6,019 nucleotides of DNA, from contig JAJPYH010000088.1 in the NCBI GenBank assembly GCA_021205045.1, forward strand, positions 1 to 6,019, read 5' to 3'. The stretch's first letter is position 1. Every line of letters begins with the position of its first letter. The notes beneath the pieces were generated by a model, which was not told the origin of the DNA, ran no database searches, and was given only the letters and a program-made list of their open reading frames with translations. Shown piece after piece: positions 1 through 5,846 of the stretch. This DNA is from Lachnospiraceae bacterium. Lineage in GTDB: Bacteria > Bacillota > Clostridia > Lachnospirales > Lachnospiraceae. The translations under genes were made by a program, and so were the position numbers.

Positions 1-18
1 GGAGTCCCCTGTTATCAT
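1..18 (-). CDS. Start of an unidentified gene, cut by the window edge
   Basis: An ATG at 16-18 (minus strand) opens a frame reading M-I-T-G-D-S before the sequence ends. It is called a start because GGGGAGG (26-32) lies 7 nt upstream, an excellent Shine-Dalgarno site in the right place. It follows the AraC gene on the same strand after a gap of about 225 nt. Six codons cannot identify the product. Confidence 0.4.
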
Positions 19-242
19 GCCTTTTCCTCCCCTTCCCCACCCCGTGAAAAGTAACAAAATATTTGCCATTCTCGATAAAGCTCTCTCTGTCTTTCCAATC
101 ATAACATAAAACTATGCCGGTTTCCTCATTTTTCGTGATGAATATCAAAATAATCCGCAGCCAGCCAGATGCAGTCATACCTGCCATATATGCCTGCGCA
201 TCCCATGATCAGCTCTCCCTGTAACTGTGCAGGCTCATCCCA
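19..242. other. Intergenic region downstream of the AraC gene
   Basis: This stretch holds the downstream copies of the 37-bp repeat (170-243) and then AT-richer DNA (about 50-165). The ribosome binding site of the next gene is at 26-32. I found no convincing hairpin plus T-run to terminate the AraC transcript, and no promoter with both boxes well matched. A TATGAT-like box occurs on the minus strand near 100, without a good -35. Confidence 0.35.
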
Positions 243-280
243 TCATCGGCCCTTCCTGTACCTGCGGAGACTCATCCCAT
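170..280 (-). repeat. 37-bp tandem repeat at the 3' end of the AraC gene
   Basis: The 10-mers at 197-206, 234-243 and 271-280 (+ strand CTCATCCCAT, first copy CGCATCCCAT) recur exactly every 37 bp. Aligned by eye, unit 244-280 matches unit 207-243 at about 29 of 37 positions. Unit 170-206 is more decayed and is mainly recognisable in its last 16 bases. Unit 244-280 encodes the last residues of the AraC protein (around GMSLRRYRKGR). The stop codon (243-245) falls on the unit boundary. Because 37 is not a multiple of three, the next copy encodes a similar tail, GMSLHSYRES plus its own TGA, in a shifted frame. Confidence 0.75.
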
Positions 281-1109
281 AATACTTCCCAAACTCCGCC
301 GTGAAATGCTCCAGCGATGAATACCCTAAGGCCCCCGCAATCTGCGTGATGCTCTGGTCCGTATTTTTCAAAAGCACAGCGGCGGCGTTCATCCTGGCGT
401 CCACCTTTTTCTGAATGAATGATTTTCCGTAAAATTTCTGCAGTAGACGCTGGGTCTGTCTCTCGGACAGATTCAGCCGGTCTGCCAGCTCCTTTAACGA
501 CGGGTGCTGATATTCATAGAGAAAATATTCCTCTATGAGAAGAGATCTTCCCTCATCCTGACTGCGGGTCTGACCGCTCCATTCCGTCTTCCCGCTGCTT
601 TCATAATTTCGTATCATGCAGATGATAATCTGGGACAGCAAAAGCTCCGCCTGCTTTCTGTAGCCCACGGGCCGCGTTTTCAGCTCGTCGAACAGCTCCG
701 TCATCAGCCGTTTCATTCCCTGCCTGTCCTGCCCCAGCCAGAAGGAAGTGCCAAGGAACGCCAAAAGAAGCGCGGACTCCTCCACGCTTCCGGACTGGTT
801 GGAGCGCTGCCTCAGATAAACACAGTATTCCTCCATGGGATTTTCCCTGGCGGGGGTCTGCTCGTGCTCCACATGAGGACCGGTTACAAATAAAGTATTC
901 GGCGTGATCTCATAGACCCTGCCCTCCGCAGTCAGTTTTCCATAGCCCTCTGAAATATAGTGAAGCTCATAGCAGCCCTCGCCATGACTGTGCATGGGAA
1001 TGACGCGCTCAAATCGCTCAAGGACCATGCTCAGCGCGTCAAAGCAGACCCCCTCAAACTGAAAATGAATATCCAGGTCAGAATATCTGATCTGCATGAC
1101 AATCTTCAT
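243..1109 (-). CDS. AraC-family transcriptional regulator, cupin plus double HTH
   Basis: This is a 288-residue cytoplasmic DNA-binding regulator, a typical length for the family. Residues 35-100 look like an AraC-type cupin sensor domain: H40, H42 and H50, then PHVEHEQ at 78-84, on alternating short beta-like segments. The C-terminal 100 residues carry two helix-turn-helix motifs, about 204-228 (SLKELADRLNLSERQTQRLL) and 253-277 (SITQIAGALGYSSLEHFT), ending in the family tail YYGMSLRRYRK. Start: AAGGAG (1111-1116) is only 1 nt from the ATG at 1109, which is tight. The next in-frame ATG (1097) is 13 nt away, so either is possible. It lies downstream of a degraded dehydrogenase/reductase gene on the same strand and may once have controlled it, or it may control the exporter; the ligand is unknown. 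Its 3' end overlaps a 37-bp tandem repeat. The family call is firm. Confidence 0.93.
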   Translation of the reverse strand: MKIVMQIRYSDLDIHFQFEGVCFDALSMVLERFERVIPMHSHGEGCYELHYISEGYGKLTAEGRVYEITPNTLFVTGPHVEHEQTPARENPMEEYCVYLRQRSNQSGSVEESALLLAFLGTSFWLGQDRQGMKRLMTELFDELKTRPVGYRKQAELLLSQIIICMIRNYESSGKTEWSGQTRSQDEGRSLLIEEYFLYEYQHPSLKELADRLNLSERQTQRLLQKFYGKSFIQKKVDARMNAAAVLLKNTDQSITQIAGALGYSSLEHFTAEFGKYYGMSLRRYRKGR

Positions 1110-1200
1110 TCTCCTTCACAATTTCTTCCAGGGTGATGCGGTCTCTCCTGAATGCTGCCGCTCACACTTCGGAGATTCAAGCTCCTCGCGATCCTTCCGC

Positions 1201-1635
1201 TCACATTTTGATAATGCCGCCATTCATGTCCCACAGATCCTCCCAGTTTCCGGCTCCCGGTCAGAGAAAGACCTGCCCCTTCACCAGTCGGCAATTTTGA
1301 TCTGCCCGCCGCAGCCTGTCCATTTCTTCCCGGGTCAGGGGATCCCCTGTCACACATTCCAGATTGCTGACATACTGTTCCTCCCTGACGGAAAAGGGAA
1401 TGGGAACCTGACCTCTCTGCACCGCCCATTTCAGGCACACCAGTCCCGGAATGTATCCCTCCGGTCCCTTTCCCACATGCTCCCGGTAAATGCAGCGAAT
1501 ATCGCTGCCGCAGATTGTGGTGGCCTTTGTCTGAATCAACACCTGCCCATAGCCAGGCTTTGGAATTTCAAATTCCTTCAGCTCCACGCTGCTGTTTCCC
1601 GGCAGGGTGGCGCCCCTCATCCTCATCTTCACCAT
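1201..1635 (-). pseudogene. In-frame remnant: alcohol dehydrogenase N-terminus joined to aldo/keto reductase C-terminus
   Basis: From the ATG at 1635 the frame encodes about 64 residues typical of the N-terminus of a medium-chain zinc alcohol dehydrogenase. These include MRGATLPG, ELKEFEIPKPGYGQVLI and TTICGSDIR, whose Cys is the expected first catalytic zinc ligand. It breaks off at GPEGYIPG, before the family's GHE zinc motif and the Rossmann domain. From about 1440 the same frame continues as the C-terminus of an aldo/keto reductase: CLKWAVQRGQVPIPFS (cofactor-loop region), QYVSNL, DPLTREEMDRL, NCRLVKGQVFL. A TGA at 1261-1263 then stands where relatives usually have Trp. The frame stays recognisable as GNWEDLWDMNGG to a second TGA at 1201-1203. 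The parts come from two proteins of roughly 300-350 residues, so most of each is missing. A deletion across two adjacent genes is the simplest explanation. The start was chosen for its good SD site at 1644-1649. An enzymatic role is very unlikely. Confidence 0.75.
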
Positions 1636-1643
1636 GTCGTTTT

Positions 1644-1649
1644 CCTCCT
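1644..1649 (-). promoter_or_regulatory. Ribosome binding site of the dehydrogenase remnant
   Basis: AGGAGG on the minus strand lies 8 nt upstream of the ATG at 1633-1635. This fixes the original dehydrogenase start and argues against the longer frame opening at 1752, whose first 39 codons are low-complexity and unlike the family. The initiation site is intact although the gene body is deleted. Confidence 0.7.
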
Positions 1650-1782
1650 GTTTCCGGCAGCCGCAGACTTTTGCCGCGCGCATTTTTATCTGCGGTGCAG
1701 TCTCCGTTTTTTCGTTCTCTGCCTCAAAAGCCTTTTCATCTGTATCATACAATGCGGCGGCTTTCTTTATTAGAGGAAGATT

Positions 1783-1807
1783 CGACAGGTTTTATCTGAT
1801 AATGTCG
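1783..1807. other. Small inverted repeat between the exporter and the dehydrogenase remnant
   Basis: CGACA (1783-1787) pairs with TGTCG (1803-1807), with TATC/GATA pairing nested inside. No T-run follows on the minus strand, so it is a poor intrinsic terminator. An operator or attenuating hairpin for the old dehydrogenase gene is equally possible. It is short enough to be chance. The rest of 1636-1849 holds the RBS and nothing else I can support. Confidence 0.2.
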
Positions 1808-1849
1808 TGTCAGCGAAGATTTCTGTGTTTTGGAAGAGTCTGATAAGGA

Positions 1850-3685
1850 TCATATATAATACTGCGCCTGGGCCTCCCACAGCTCCCTGTACAGCCCCTC
1901 CTGCGCCACCAGCTCCTCATGGTCGCCTCTCTGCACCACGTTTCCCCCGTCAAAGACCAGAATATCCTGACAGAAGCGGCAGCTGGCCAGCCGGTGAGAA
2001 ATATAAAAGGCCGTCTTTCTTCCCACCATTTTGTCAAAGCCCGCGTACACCTGGCACTCGCTCACCGGATCCAGGGCGGCGGTGGGCTCATCCATGATCA
2101 CAAAGGCTCCTGCCTTATAAATGGCTCTGGCAATGGCCATCTTCTGCCGCTCCCCGCCGGACAGATTGACCCCGGACTCGTCAAATTCCTTCCCCACAAA
2201 GGTGTCCAGCCCCTGGGGCAGCTCCTCAAAGTGCTCCTTCAGCCCGGCCCGCGTCAGGGCGTCCCACGCCAGCTTCTCGTCCACATCTTCGCCAGCCGCG
2301 ATATTTTCCCCGGCCTTTAAGGAAAAAATCCGATAGTCCTGGAACACCACGGAAAACAGCCGTACGTAATCCTCATAATCATATTTCCGAATGTCGATTC
2401 CGTTCAGTTTGATGGTTCCCTCCGTCACATCGTACAGGCGGCACAGCAGCTTGATAAAGGTGGTCTTGCCGGAGCCGTTTGGCCCCACGATGGCGCACCG
2501 CTCCCCGATATCCAGACTTAAATTCAGGTCCCGCAGCACATAGGTCTCACTGCCCGGATATTTGAAAGAGACATGGTCAAATTCCACCAGGAACCGGTCG
2601 TCCCGGCGCTTTTCCACCGGAATGGTGCCATGATAGAGGGGATGCTCCACAGTCACATAGTCCAGATATTCCCGGCCAAAGAGGGCCGCGTTCCTTAAAT
2701 TGCCCACGCCCGCCATCATTGTAGCAATATCCTTTACACACTGCAGAATACTGCCCGCGTATCTCACCACGCTTCCCACGGAAATCAGACCCATGTAGGC
2801 GCAGAGGGCGGCATACAGATAAACACCGCCGATGCCCAGCGAGGATAACATCTCTCTTTTCCCCGCCTGCTCCGCGTTGGCGCTGCAGATGTTGCTCCAA
2901 TGTCCTGCGATCTCTTCCTCCCTGTCGCAGGCTCCCTCTTCCACCAGCTTCTCCTGCCCGAAAATCCGCAGATCCTTTCCGCTCTCTGCGCCGAACAGAA
3001 TGGCGTGGCGATAATAGTTGCTCTTTCTGCACAGGCGGCTGATGATGTCTTCCTCCTCCTTCTCAGTCCGATTGAGCTTCAGAAGCCAGACATACATTTT
3101 CCGGATATAAACCGCCACCACGACCGCGATACCCAGAGACAAAAGCCAGAATTCCCATGCCCTCGTTTTTCCTGCCGTAAAAAACATGGGAACCAGAACG
3201 CATACCGCGGCAATCGTCCCGAACAGGCCCTGCAACACATTATCCAGGGGCCAGATCAGCATCCAGTATATGCCGCCCCAATGGGTTGTGATCTGCTCCT
3301 GCCTGCGCTTCTTTTCCTGAAAGGCGGCGCTCTCCAACAGCTCGTAATCCATGAACATGCTGGCCTCGTTCATATCCAGATTCTGCCGCTCCATGACATT
3401 TTCAATCCTGGCGTTGAATTGCTGCCGCATGAAACTGGAAATCATATTCGCTGCAAAAATCACGGCCAGCCAGAAAATCAGTGTCTTTAACAGCTCCTCC
3501 ACCACCGCGCCTCTCACCAGCAAATCCACCAAGACACCGGACATCATCGCCGGCAGATAAGACTTTGTGCCGTCAAAAAACGTGGCCAGCACACAGTACA
3601 CAATGGTGGAGCGATTGTGCTTTGCATACAGAGAAAATAATTTCCGCAATACCACCAGATCAGATTCTTTTTTCATAAGTTTCAT
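1850..3685 (-). CDS. ABC exporter subunit, fused membrane and ATPase domains (MdlB-like)
   Basis: A 611-residue half-transporter of the usual length for a type IV exporter subunit. Membrane segments are visible at about 26-48, 65-84, 150-170, 176-194 and 284-325. The motif SGKDLRIFGQE (235-245) resembles the intracellular coupling region of this family. The ATPase domain has Walker A GPNGSGKTT (401-409), Q-loop Q449 in VFQDY, signature LSGGE (508-512), Walker B with catalytic glutamate VIMDE (529-533), a D-loop AALD and switch histidine H564. All are intact, so the site should hydrolyse ATP. The annotated ATG at 3685 overlaps the preceding ATPase ORF by 26 nt, and AGGA lies 9 nt upstream. The ATG at 3676 (residue 4) has GGGGG at 9 nt and is at least as likely. 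The overlap implies translational coupling and a heterodimer with the split subunit upstream. The substrate is unknown. Confidence 0.93.
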   Translation of the reverse strand: MKLMKKESDLVVLRKLFSLYAKHNRSTIVYCVLATFFDGTKSYLPAMMSGVLVDLLVRGAVVEELLKTLIFWLAVIFAANMISSFMRQQFNARIENVMERQNLDMNEASMFMDYELLESAAFQEKKRRQEQITTHWGGIYWMLIWPLDNVLQGLFGTIAAVCVLVPMFFTAGKTRAWEFWLLSLGIAVVVAVYIRKMYVWLLKLNRTEKEEEDIISRLCRKSNYYRHAILFGAESGKDLRIFGQEKLVEEGACDREEEIAGHWSNICSANAEQAGKREMLSSLGIGGVYLYAALCAYMGLISVGSVVRYAGSILQCVKDIATMMAGVGNLRNAALFGREYLDYVTVEHPLYHGTIPVEKRRDDRFLVEFDHVSFKYPGSETYVLRDLNLSLDIGERCAIVGPNGSGKTTFIKLLCRLYDVTEGTIKLNGIDIRKYDYEDYVRLFSVVFQDYRIFSLKAGENIAAGEDVDEKLAWDALTRAGLKEHFEELPQGLDTFVGKEFDESGVNLSGGERQKMAIARAIYKAGAFVIMDEPTAALDPVSECQVYAGFDKMVGRKTAFYISHRLASCRFCQDILVFDGGNVVQRGDHEELVAQEGLYRELWEAQAQYYI

Positions 3686-4517
3686 CCCCCATCATCCTGC
3701 GGCGCTCCTCTTCCCTCGCCTGCTCCCGATAATATCTGCTCTGCATCTCAAACAGCTCCGCGTACCTGCCGCCCGCTTCCATCAGGCTCTCATGGGTTCC
3801 CTCCTCCGCAATCTGCCCGTTTTCCAGCAGAATAATCCGATCACAGAACCTCGTGCTGGACAGGCGATGGGAAATAAACACCGAAGTTTTTCCCTCCCCC
3901 AGCTCGCCGTATCTTAAATAAATCTCTTTTTCGGCGATGGGGTCCAAAGCCGCCGTGGGCTCGTCCAGAATCAACAGCTTCGCATCCTTATACAGTGCCC
4001 GCGCCAGCAAAAGCCGCTGCTTTTCCCCACCGGAAAAATCCACCGCGTCATCATACACTTCCTTCACCAGAAGGCTCTTCTCCTTTTGGGAAAGCTTTGA
4101 CAGAACCCTCCTGAAATCTGATTCAGAAAGCGCCCGCTCCATCCGCTCTTTCTCCGGATGATGGGTGGAAGCAATATTTTCCTCCACCGTTCCCGGCAGG
4201 ATGGTATAGTCCTGGAAAAGCACAGACAGCAGACTGTAATACTGCCTCCTCTCGATTTTTTCCAGAGGAAGGCCATTGACCAGAATTTCTCCCTCTGTGG
4301 GCTGATAAAAGCCGCACAGCAGCTTGACCAGCGTGGTTTTGCCCGCGCCGTTTAAGCCGATCAACGCCAGCTTTTCTCCCGATTTTATGGTCAGGTTGAT
4401 ATGGAAAATCACCGGCTTTTCCTGCCCCGGATAGGTGAAGCTTACGTCTCTTAATTCCAACATCAATCCGCTTTTTAATCCTTGCTCAGCTTTCTCCGGC
4501 GACTGTCCAGCGTTCAA
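3660..4517 (-). CDS. ABC exporter ATPase domain, separated C-terminal half of a split subunit
   Basis: A stand-alone nucleotide-binding domain of 285 residues if read from the TTG at 4517. The conserved domain begins at LELRDVSFTYPG, so the ATG at 4463 (267 residues) is a reasonable alternative start. Walker A is GLNGAGKTT (54-62) and the Q-loop Q102 is in LFQDY. The signature is FSGGEKQ (161-167), with Phe replacing the usual Leu. Walker B LLILDE (181-186) and switch H217 are both present, so catalysis looks intact. The frame is identical to that of the membrane-domain ORF upstream (start distance 1194 nt = 398 codons); they are separated only by the repeat linker with two TAG codons. Relatives normally have both domains in one chain of about 600 residues. 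Neither candidate start has a well-spaced SD. Its end overlaps the next subunit gene by 26 nt. Confidence 0.85.
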   Translation of the reverse strand: MNAGQSPEKAEQGLKSGLMLELRDVSFTYPGQEKPVIFHINLTIKSGEKLALIGLNGAGKTTLVKLLCGFYQPTEGEILVNGLPLEKIERRQYYSLLSVLFQDYTILPGTVEENIASTHHPEKERMERALSESDFRRVLSKLSQKEKSLLVKEVYDDAVDFSGGEKQRLLLARALYKDAKLLILDEPTAALDPIAEKEIYLRYGELGEGKTSVFISHRLSSTRFCDRIILLENGQIAEEGTHESLMEAGGRYAELFEMQSRYYREQAREEERRRMMGDETYEKRI

Positions 4518-4628
4518 TTTCCGTTCCGCTTCCTCCAGCCACTGTACAGCGTACTAATTCACTTCCGCGTCCTCCGCCCTCTGACGACCGTCCAATTCCC
4601 CCTACGCGTCCTCCGGCGACAATTCCCC
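4485..4628 (-). repeat. 39-bp (13-codon) tandem repeat in the ABC linker, with two in-frame TAG codons
   Basis: Minus-strand units are 4602-4628 (27 bp, lacking 12 bp), 4563-4601, 4524-4562 and 4485-4523. The pattern is roughly GGGGAATTG...CAG...GGAGGACGCGGAA, giving peptides such as GELSPEDA, GELDGRQRAEDAE, VN*YAVQWLEEAE and RKLNAGQSPEKAE. A further decayed unit, coding GETLPPEEV, may lie at 4643-4670. Unit lengths are multiples of three, so the frame from membrane domain to ATPase domain is kept. TAG at 4602-4604 sits where neighbouring units have GAA/GAG (Glu). TAG at 4554-4556 sits where they have TTG or TTA (Leu). Three of the four units contain GGAGG; the last has GGAG. Confidence 0.85.
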
Positions 4629-5711
4629 CTTCATCCATCTCTCTACCTCCTCCGGCGGCAGAGTTTCCCCCTCATTTCTGTGCTCCTTCGCCTCAAAAAA
4701 TTCCCGCATACTGCTCAGAACATTGCTGCAGACCCCCAGAAACAACGCCTGCCCGCTTCCGTATGTAAAATAAAAGCTGAAACTGTTCAAAAGGCCAAAA
4801 TACAGCACAAATTCCGAAAGCGATATCTCTCCCGCACCCGCGAGCACCAGCAAATATCCGTAAATCAGGCCGTTTCTCACCAGATCCGCCAGGTTCTGCC
4901 CCATTCCCGCCACGGTATACCAGTTATGAACCTTCACATATTCCCGGTTCATCTGATTCAGGCTGTCCTCATATTTTTTCAAAAGCCAGTCTCCCATGTG
5001 ATACATTCGAATATCCTTGCCGCCGGCCGGTTCCATGGAGGTTTCCGTCAGATAAGAAAGCCGTTTGGAGATCGCCTCCTGAACCGGATAGGACTGAGAA
5101 TGCTTTCCTCTGGCAAATTTCAGAAGCCCCATGGATATCACACTGGAAACCAGAGCAAGAAGCGGAATCCACCACCTGACCCGGGCCAGTAGCACTCCGT
5201 AAAAGAGCAGCGGCATAGCACAATAAAACACATCCGGCAGAATCTCAATCAGACTGGTCAGTCCTCTCCCATGAAAGATTGCCGTATAGGCGGCGTTGGC
5301 GTTGGTCTGGAATTTCTCACTCTCCAGAATGTCGTAATCCACCCGCATCTTTTTTTGCACAAAGGGCCGGGCATAATGGGTCCGGTAAGTACTATTTCCC
5401 AGGCTCACCAGATTGGCAGCCACATAGCACGTGGTATTCCCAATCATCATCACAAGCACCAGCAGCAGAATCCTCAAAAGCGCCGTCTCCATCCGCCACC
5501 CCTGCGTCAACCCCTCCACAATCACCGAAGGCAGAAGATTGCCCGCGAAATTGCCGATAAACGCGGCGATAGGCAAGAGAATAATCAGGCAGAAAATTCC
5601 CCGCTCCCAACGGAACAAATTTATCAGATGAGACAGCATATTGTCCCAGAAACTGTATTTCCCGTGCTTCTTTTTTTTCAAGCATCGGGCCGTTATCATA
5701 AAACATCCCAT
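4602..5711 (-). CDS. ABC exporter membrane domain, N-terminal half of a split subunit
   Basis: A 369-residue protein carrying only the transmembrane domain of an exporter-type ABC subunit. Hydrophobic segments are at about 38-60, 77-100, 158-176, 179-198, 279-293 and 298-317, compatible with six helices. GGKDIRMYHMGDWL (230-243) is the coupling-region motif and matches GKDLRIFGQE of the partner subunit. The chain ends in the repeat linker (GELSPEDA) at a TAG; relatives run on into the ATPase domain, which here lies 28 codons further in the same frame as its own ORF. The ATG at 5711 has AAGGGGGAG immediately upstream; the ATG at 5699 (residue 5) is an alternative with a 12-nt gap. It is the first gene of the operon, just after a leader with palindromes and direct repeats. 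It needs an ATPase partner to function. Confidence 0.88.
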   Translation of the reverse strand: MGCFMITARCLKKKKHGKYSFWDNMLSHLINLFRWERGIFCLIILLPIAAFIGNFAGNLLPSVIVEGLTQGWRMETALLRILLLVLVMMIGNTTCYVAANLVSLGNSTYRTHYARPFVQKKMRVDYDILESEKFQTNANAAYTAIFHGRGLTSLIEILPDVFYCAMPLLFYGVLLARVRWWIPLLALVSSVISMGLLKFARGKHSQSYPVQEAISKRLSYLTETSMEPAGGKDIRMYHMGDWLLKKYEDSLNQMNREYVKVHNWYTVAGMGQNLADLVRNGLIYGYLLVLAGAGEISLSEFVLYFGLLNSFSFYFTYGSGQALFLGVCSNVLSSMREFFEAKEHRNEGETLPPEEVERWMKGELSPEDA

Positions 5712-5732
5712 CTCCCCCTTCTTTTATCAAAA

Positions 5733-5756
5733 CGGACATGTCCGCTTCTACGGACA
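5733..5756 (-). promoter_or_regulatory. CGGACA/TGTCCG palindrome cluster in the exporter leader
   Basis: A perfect 12-bp palindrome CGGACATGTCCG (5733-5744) is followed after CTTCTA by another CGGACA (5751-5756). TGTCCG (5739-5744) and CGGACA (5751-5756) can also form a 6-bp stem with a 6-nt loop. The three half-sites lie 22-45 nt upstream of the membrane-subunit start. They could be a dimeric repressor operator or two mutually exclusive leader hairpins near the RBS. No regulator can be named from this alone. Confidence 0.4.
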
Positions 5757-5762
5757 AGCCCA

Positions 5763-5846
5763 CTGCTGTGCAGGTCAGTGCTTCACCAGGTACAACAACA
5801 TTTAAAACTTCCTGGTCAACCGCTGCTGTACAGGTCAGTGCTTCAC
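5763..5846 (-). repeat. 24-bp direct repeat spaced 60 bp, upstream of the exporter operon
   Basis: Positions 5763-5786 and 5823-5846 are identical except at one base (CTGCTGTGCAGG against CTGCTGTACAGG, followed by TCAGTGCTTCAC in both). The start-to-start distance is 60 bp. The intervening DNA is unrelated apart from short ACCAGG/CCTGGT inverted ends. Two same-orientation sites upstream of a promoter region would suit an AraC-type regulator; a simple tandem duplication is the alternative. Confidence 0.7.

Noticed and set aside
1261..1263. TGA read as tryptophan (alternative genetic code)
   Set aside because: TGA ends the AraC gene, the ATPase ORF and the fused ABC gene at sensible positions, and tryptophan is otherwise encoded by TGG.
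1636..1752. N-terminal extension of the dehydrogenase remnant to an ATG at 1752
   Set aside because: The 39 extra residues do not resemble the family, and a strong SD sits inside the extension 8 nt from the ATG at 1635.
1096..1773. Plus-strand open frame of 225 codons opposite the dehydrogenase remnant
   Set aside because: The opposite strand shows clear ADH and AKR family motifs, so this frame is the complement of the remnant.
1887..1894. CTGTACAG as a dispersed regulatory motif (also at 4542-4549 and 5826-5833)
   Set aside because: The copy at 1887 is inside ordinary ABC coding sequence (Leu-Tyr-Arg codons), and the flanks of the three copies do not match, so a shared function is not supported.
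4554..4604. Genome-wide reassignment of TAG as a sense codon
   Set aside because: Nothing in the window supports it: the other complete genes end in TGA, so TAG use cannot be judged, and no pyrrolysine genes or suppressor tRNA are visible. Local nonsense changes are the simpler reading.
4482..5192. Long plus-strand open frame (236 codons) opposite the ABC membrane domain
   Set aside because: Its product is rich in His, Arg, Pro and Gln with no recognisable domain, and it lies antisense to a clear transmembrane domain with family motifs. It is a shadow frame.
5392..5763. Minus-strand frame of 123 codons opening at GTG 5763 and overlapping the membrane-subunit start
   Set aside because: The overlapping frame contains the expected exporter N-terminus (KKKKHGKYSFWDN and a hydrophobic helix). 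This one turns into G/A/D-rich filler and has no SD I could place. Its upstream part is mentioned only because the direct repeats are in frame with it.
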